A DNA stretch of 64,000 bases, taken from assembly GCF_013368755.1 (NCBI RefSeq), contig NC_049562.1, positions 5,394,001 through 5,458,000 on the forward strand, written 5' to 3'. A program made the translations under genes and the position numbers. Source of the stretch: Talaromyces rugulosus. Its lineage: Eukaryota; Ascomycota; Eurotiomycetes; Eurotiales; Trichocomaceae. Positions 63,089 through 64,000 of the stretch are shown here, piece by piece. Every line of letters begins with the position of its first letter. The stretch's first letter is position 1. The notes under the pieces were generated by a model that was given only the letters and a program-made list of their open reading frames with translations, was not told where the DNA came from and did no database searches.

Positions 63089-64000
63089 TCAAAATCCAAC
63101 CACGTTATAAGCGGAACCTGCGTGTGGAAATGGTTGAGTCGGCGACGGATAGTGAATCTGCGGAGCACTCGACGTCGCGAAAACATTAGGAATCCAAGCT
63201 GCCTGCAGCCCAAATGATGCGGCGGTGGTCGAAGTCGAGGTTGGCTTAGGGGCAATATTGTAGGAGACCGCTACCCGAAGATTCTCCAGCATAGACTCAT
63301 AGCGACAAGCGAACTCGCGCAGATGGGTCATCTGTCCCGAGTCAACGTTGTTTCTCGGGTCGCCGCCCTCAAAGATCGGAGGGGAAAGCTGTTCAACAGT
63401 TCCAGTGTCTTGACCAAATATTCCCCAGACCTGGTTTGTGGAATTCTTTTGCGTCAAGTCCGTATTCGCAAAAGCTGTAAAAAAAGGTGTTTCTACATGC
63501 CCGTTGACAGTGTAGAGATCTGCGCTCGGATCAAGAAGACCCTTTAGTAAGTCAAGCGTTTCACGCGCGGTTTTCAGAGACCGATCAACCAGGGACTTCC
63601 GGGTTGTTGGTGTGCAGTCGCGAGGGACAGTACTAGGAACACGCCCCATGCTTGGATCTTGTAGGCTGGTAGGCACGGCTTGAAACACTGTCTGGGCCAG
63701 AACAGTGAAGAGGCGGTCGAGCAAGGAAGTAGCCGCGAGCAGATTATTCGTCTCCTTTGAGCATAGCGCACAATTGAACAGTAACTGACATGATGAGAGC
63801 GACGAAATCACGACGTCGATCGTTGGCTCGAACAGCCACTGCGACGGATCGCGGCCGAGACTGTACAGTTTGTTCTGGCTCAGAGCTTGCTGGTGCATGC
63901 ATCCACATATATCAACCGGTGTTACTGGTTCTGTCCGCACACTGGACCAATTGGTAGACTCGTCGTCCGGTGATTGCACGTACTGAGAATGCACCGGCGA
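63089..64000 (-). CDS. C-terminal part of a fungal regulator (AflR-domain-like), cut by window edge
   Basis: The open frame runs from the window edge to the stop at 63089 (about 303 residues) with no start inside the window, so the 5' part lies beyond 64000. It contains a helical Cys-containing segment (SLSSCQLLFNCALCSKET) and LLAATSLLDRLFTVLAQTVF, then KSLVDRSLKTARETLDLLKG. This pattern fits the C-terminal regulatory domain of AflR-type Zn2Cys6 factors. The DNA-binding part is not visible, so the assignment is tentative. The C-terminus is Ser/Thr/Pro-rich. Confidence 0.55.
   Translation of the reverse strand, partial: SPVHSQYVQSPDDESTNWSSVRTEPVTPVDICGCMHQQALSQNKLYSLGRDPSQWLFEPTIDVVISSLSSCQLLFNCALCSKETNNLLAATSLLDRLFTVLAQTVFQAVPTSLQDPSMGRVPSTVPRDCTPTTRKSLVDRSLKTARETLDLLKGLLDPSADLYTVNGHVETPFFTAFANTDLTQKNSTNQVWGIFGQDTGTVEQLSPPIFEGGDPRNNVDSGQMTHLREFACRYESMLENLRVAVSYNIAPKPTSTSTTAASFGLQAAWIPNVFATSSAPQIHYPSPTQPFPHAGSAYNVVGF

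Noticed and set aside
1..64000. CRISPR arrays, rRNA genes, intact transposases or viral genes
   Set aside because: None seen on either strand by reading; repeats present are microsatellites or coding repeats.

Overview
This window reads as nuclear DNA of a filamentous ascomycete, most likely a Eurotiales mould of the Aspergillus/Penicillium type. Most genes carry short introns (about 45-105 bases) with GT donors, CTAAY-like branch points and AG acceptors. The protein set is typical of that group. I built the exon models by eye; each multi-exon model given below sums to a whole number of codons. No tRNA, rRNA, CRISPR array or intact transposon was seen.

Region 1-36 kb looks like accessory genome. 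It holds a Ser/Gly-rich GPI-type wall protein, a small two-exon gene of unknown function, an APH-fold protein whose two catalytic aspartates are changed, a MARVEL membrane protein and a secreted GH35 beta-galactosidase. A run of metabolism and regulation genes follows: an alpha/beta hydrolase broken by an in-frame TAG, a cytochrome P450, an MFS permease, a Zn2Cys6-ankyrin regulator, an unknown gene, two tandem decayed RNase-H-fold (Gfd2/QIP-like) nuclease copies, an amino-acid permease, a flavoprotein oxidoreductase, an O-methyltransferase and a single-module adenylation-thiolation-reductase (NRPS-like) enzyme. The last three, with the P450, transporter and regulator, form a plausible orphan biosynthetic cluster of about 13-36 kb. 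Its likely logic is activation and reduction of a carboxylic acid, followed by methylation and oxidation, but the product cannot be read from the sequence.

Region 36.7-60 kb looks like conserved core genome: a membrane protein with a long ectodomain, a small mitochondrial-type protein, a PQ-loop transporter, an Ish1/Msc1 stress protein, a Dap1-type heme protein, a disordered protein with a coiled-coil end, TMA7, the splicing kinase Prp4, a Ran1-like kinase, a short-chain dehydrogenase and a BYS1-domain secreted protein. The last 4 kb are mostly non-coding and end in the C-terminal part of an AflR-like regulator that runs off the edge.

The most interesting signals are these. (1) A near-identical 22-base palindrome (GCTATTCC, six bases, GGAATAGC) stands in front of the APH gene and in the shared hydrolase/P450 promoter, with a weaker relative before the NRPS-like gene. 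(2) The hydrolase TAG separates the body of the enzyme from its probable catalytic histidine and a GKL peroxisomal tail. (3) The two nuclease copies have lost function in different ways. (4) A Zn2Cys6 domain is joined to ankyrin repeats. (5) Two kinase genes contain stop-free introns whose length is a multiple of three.
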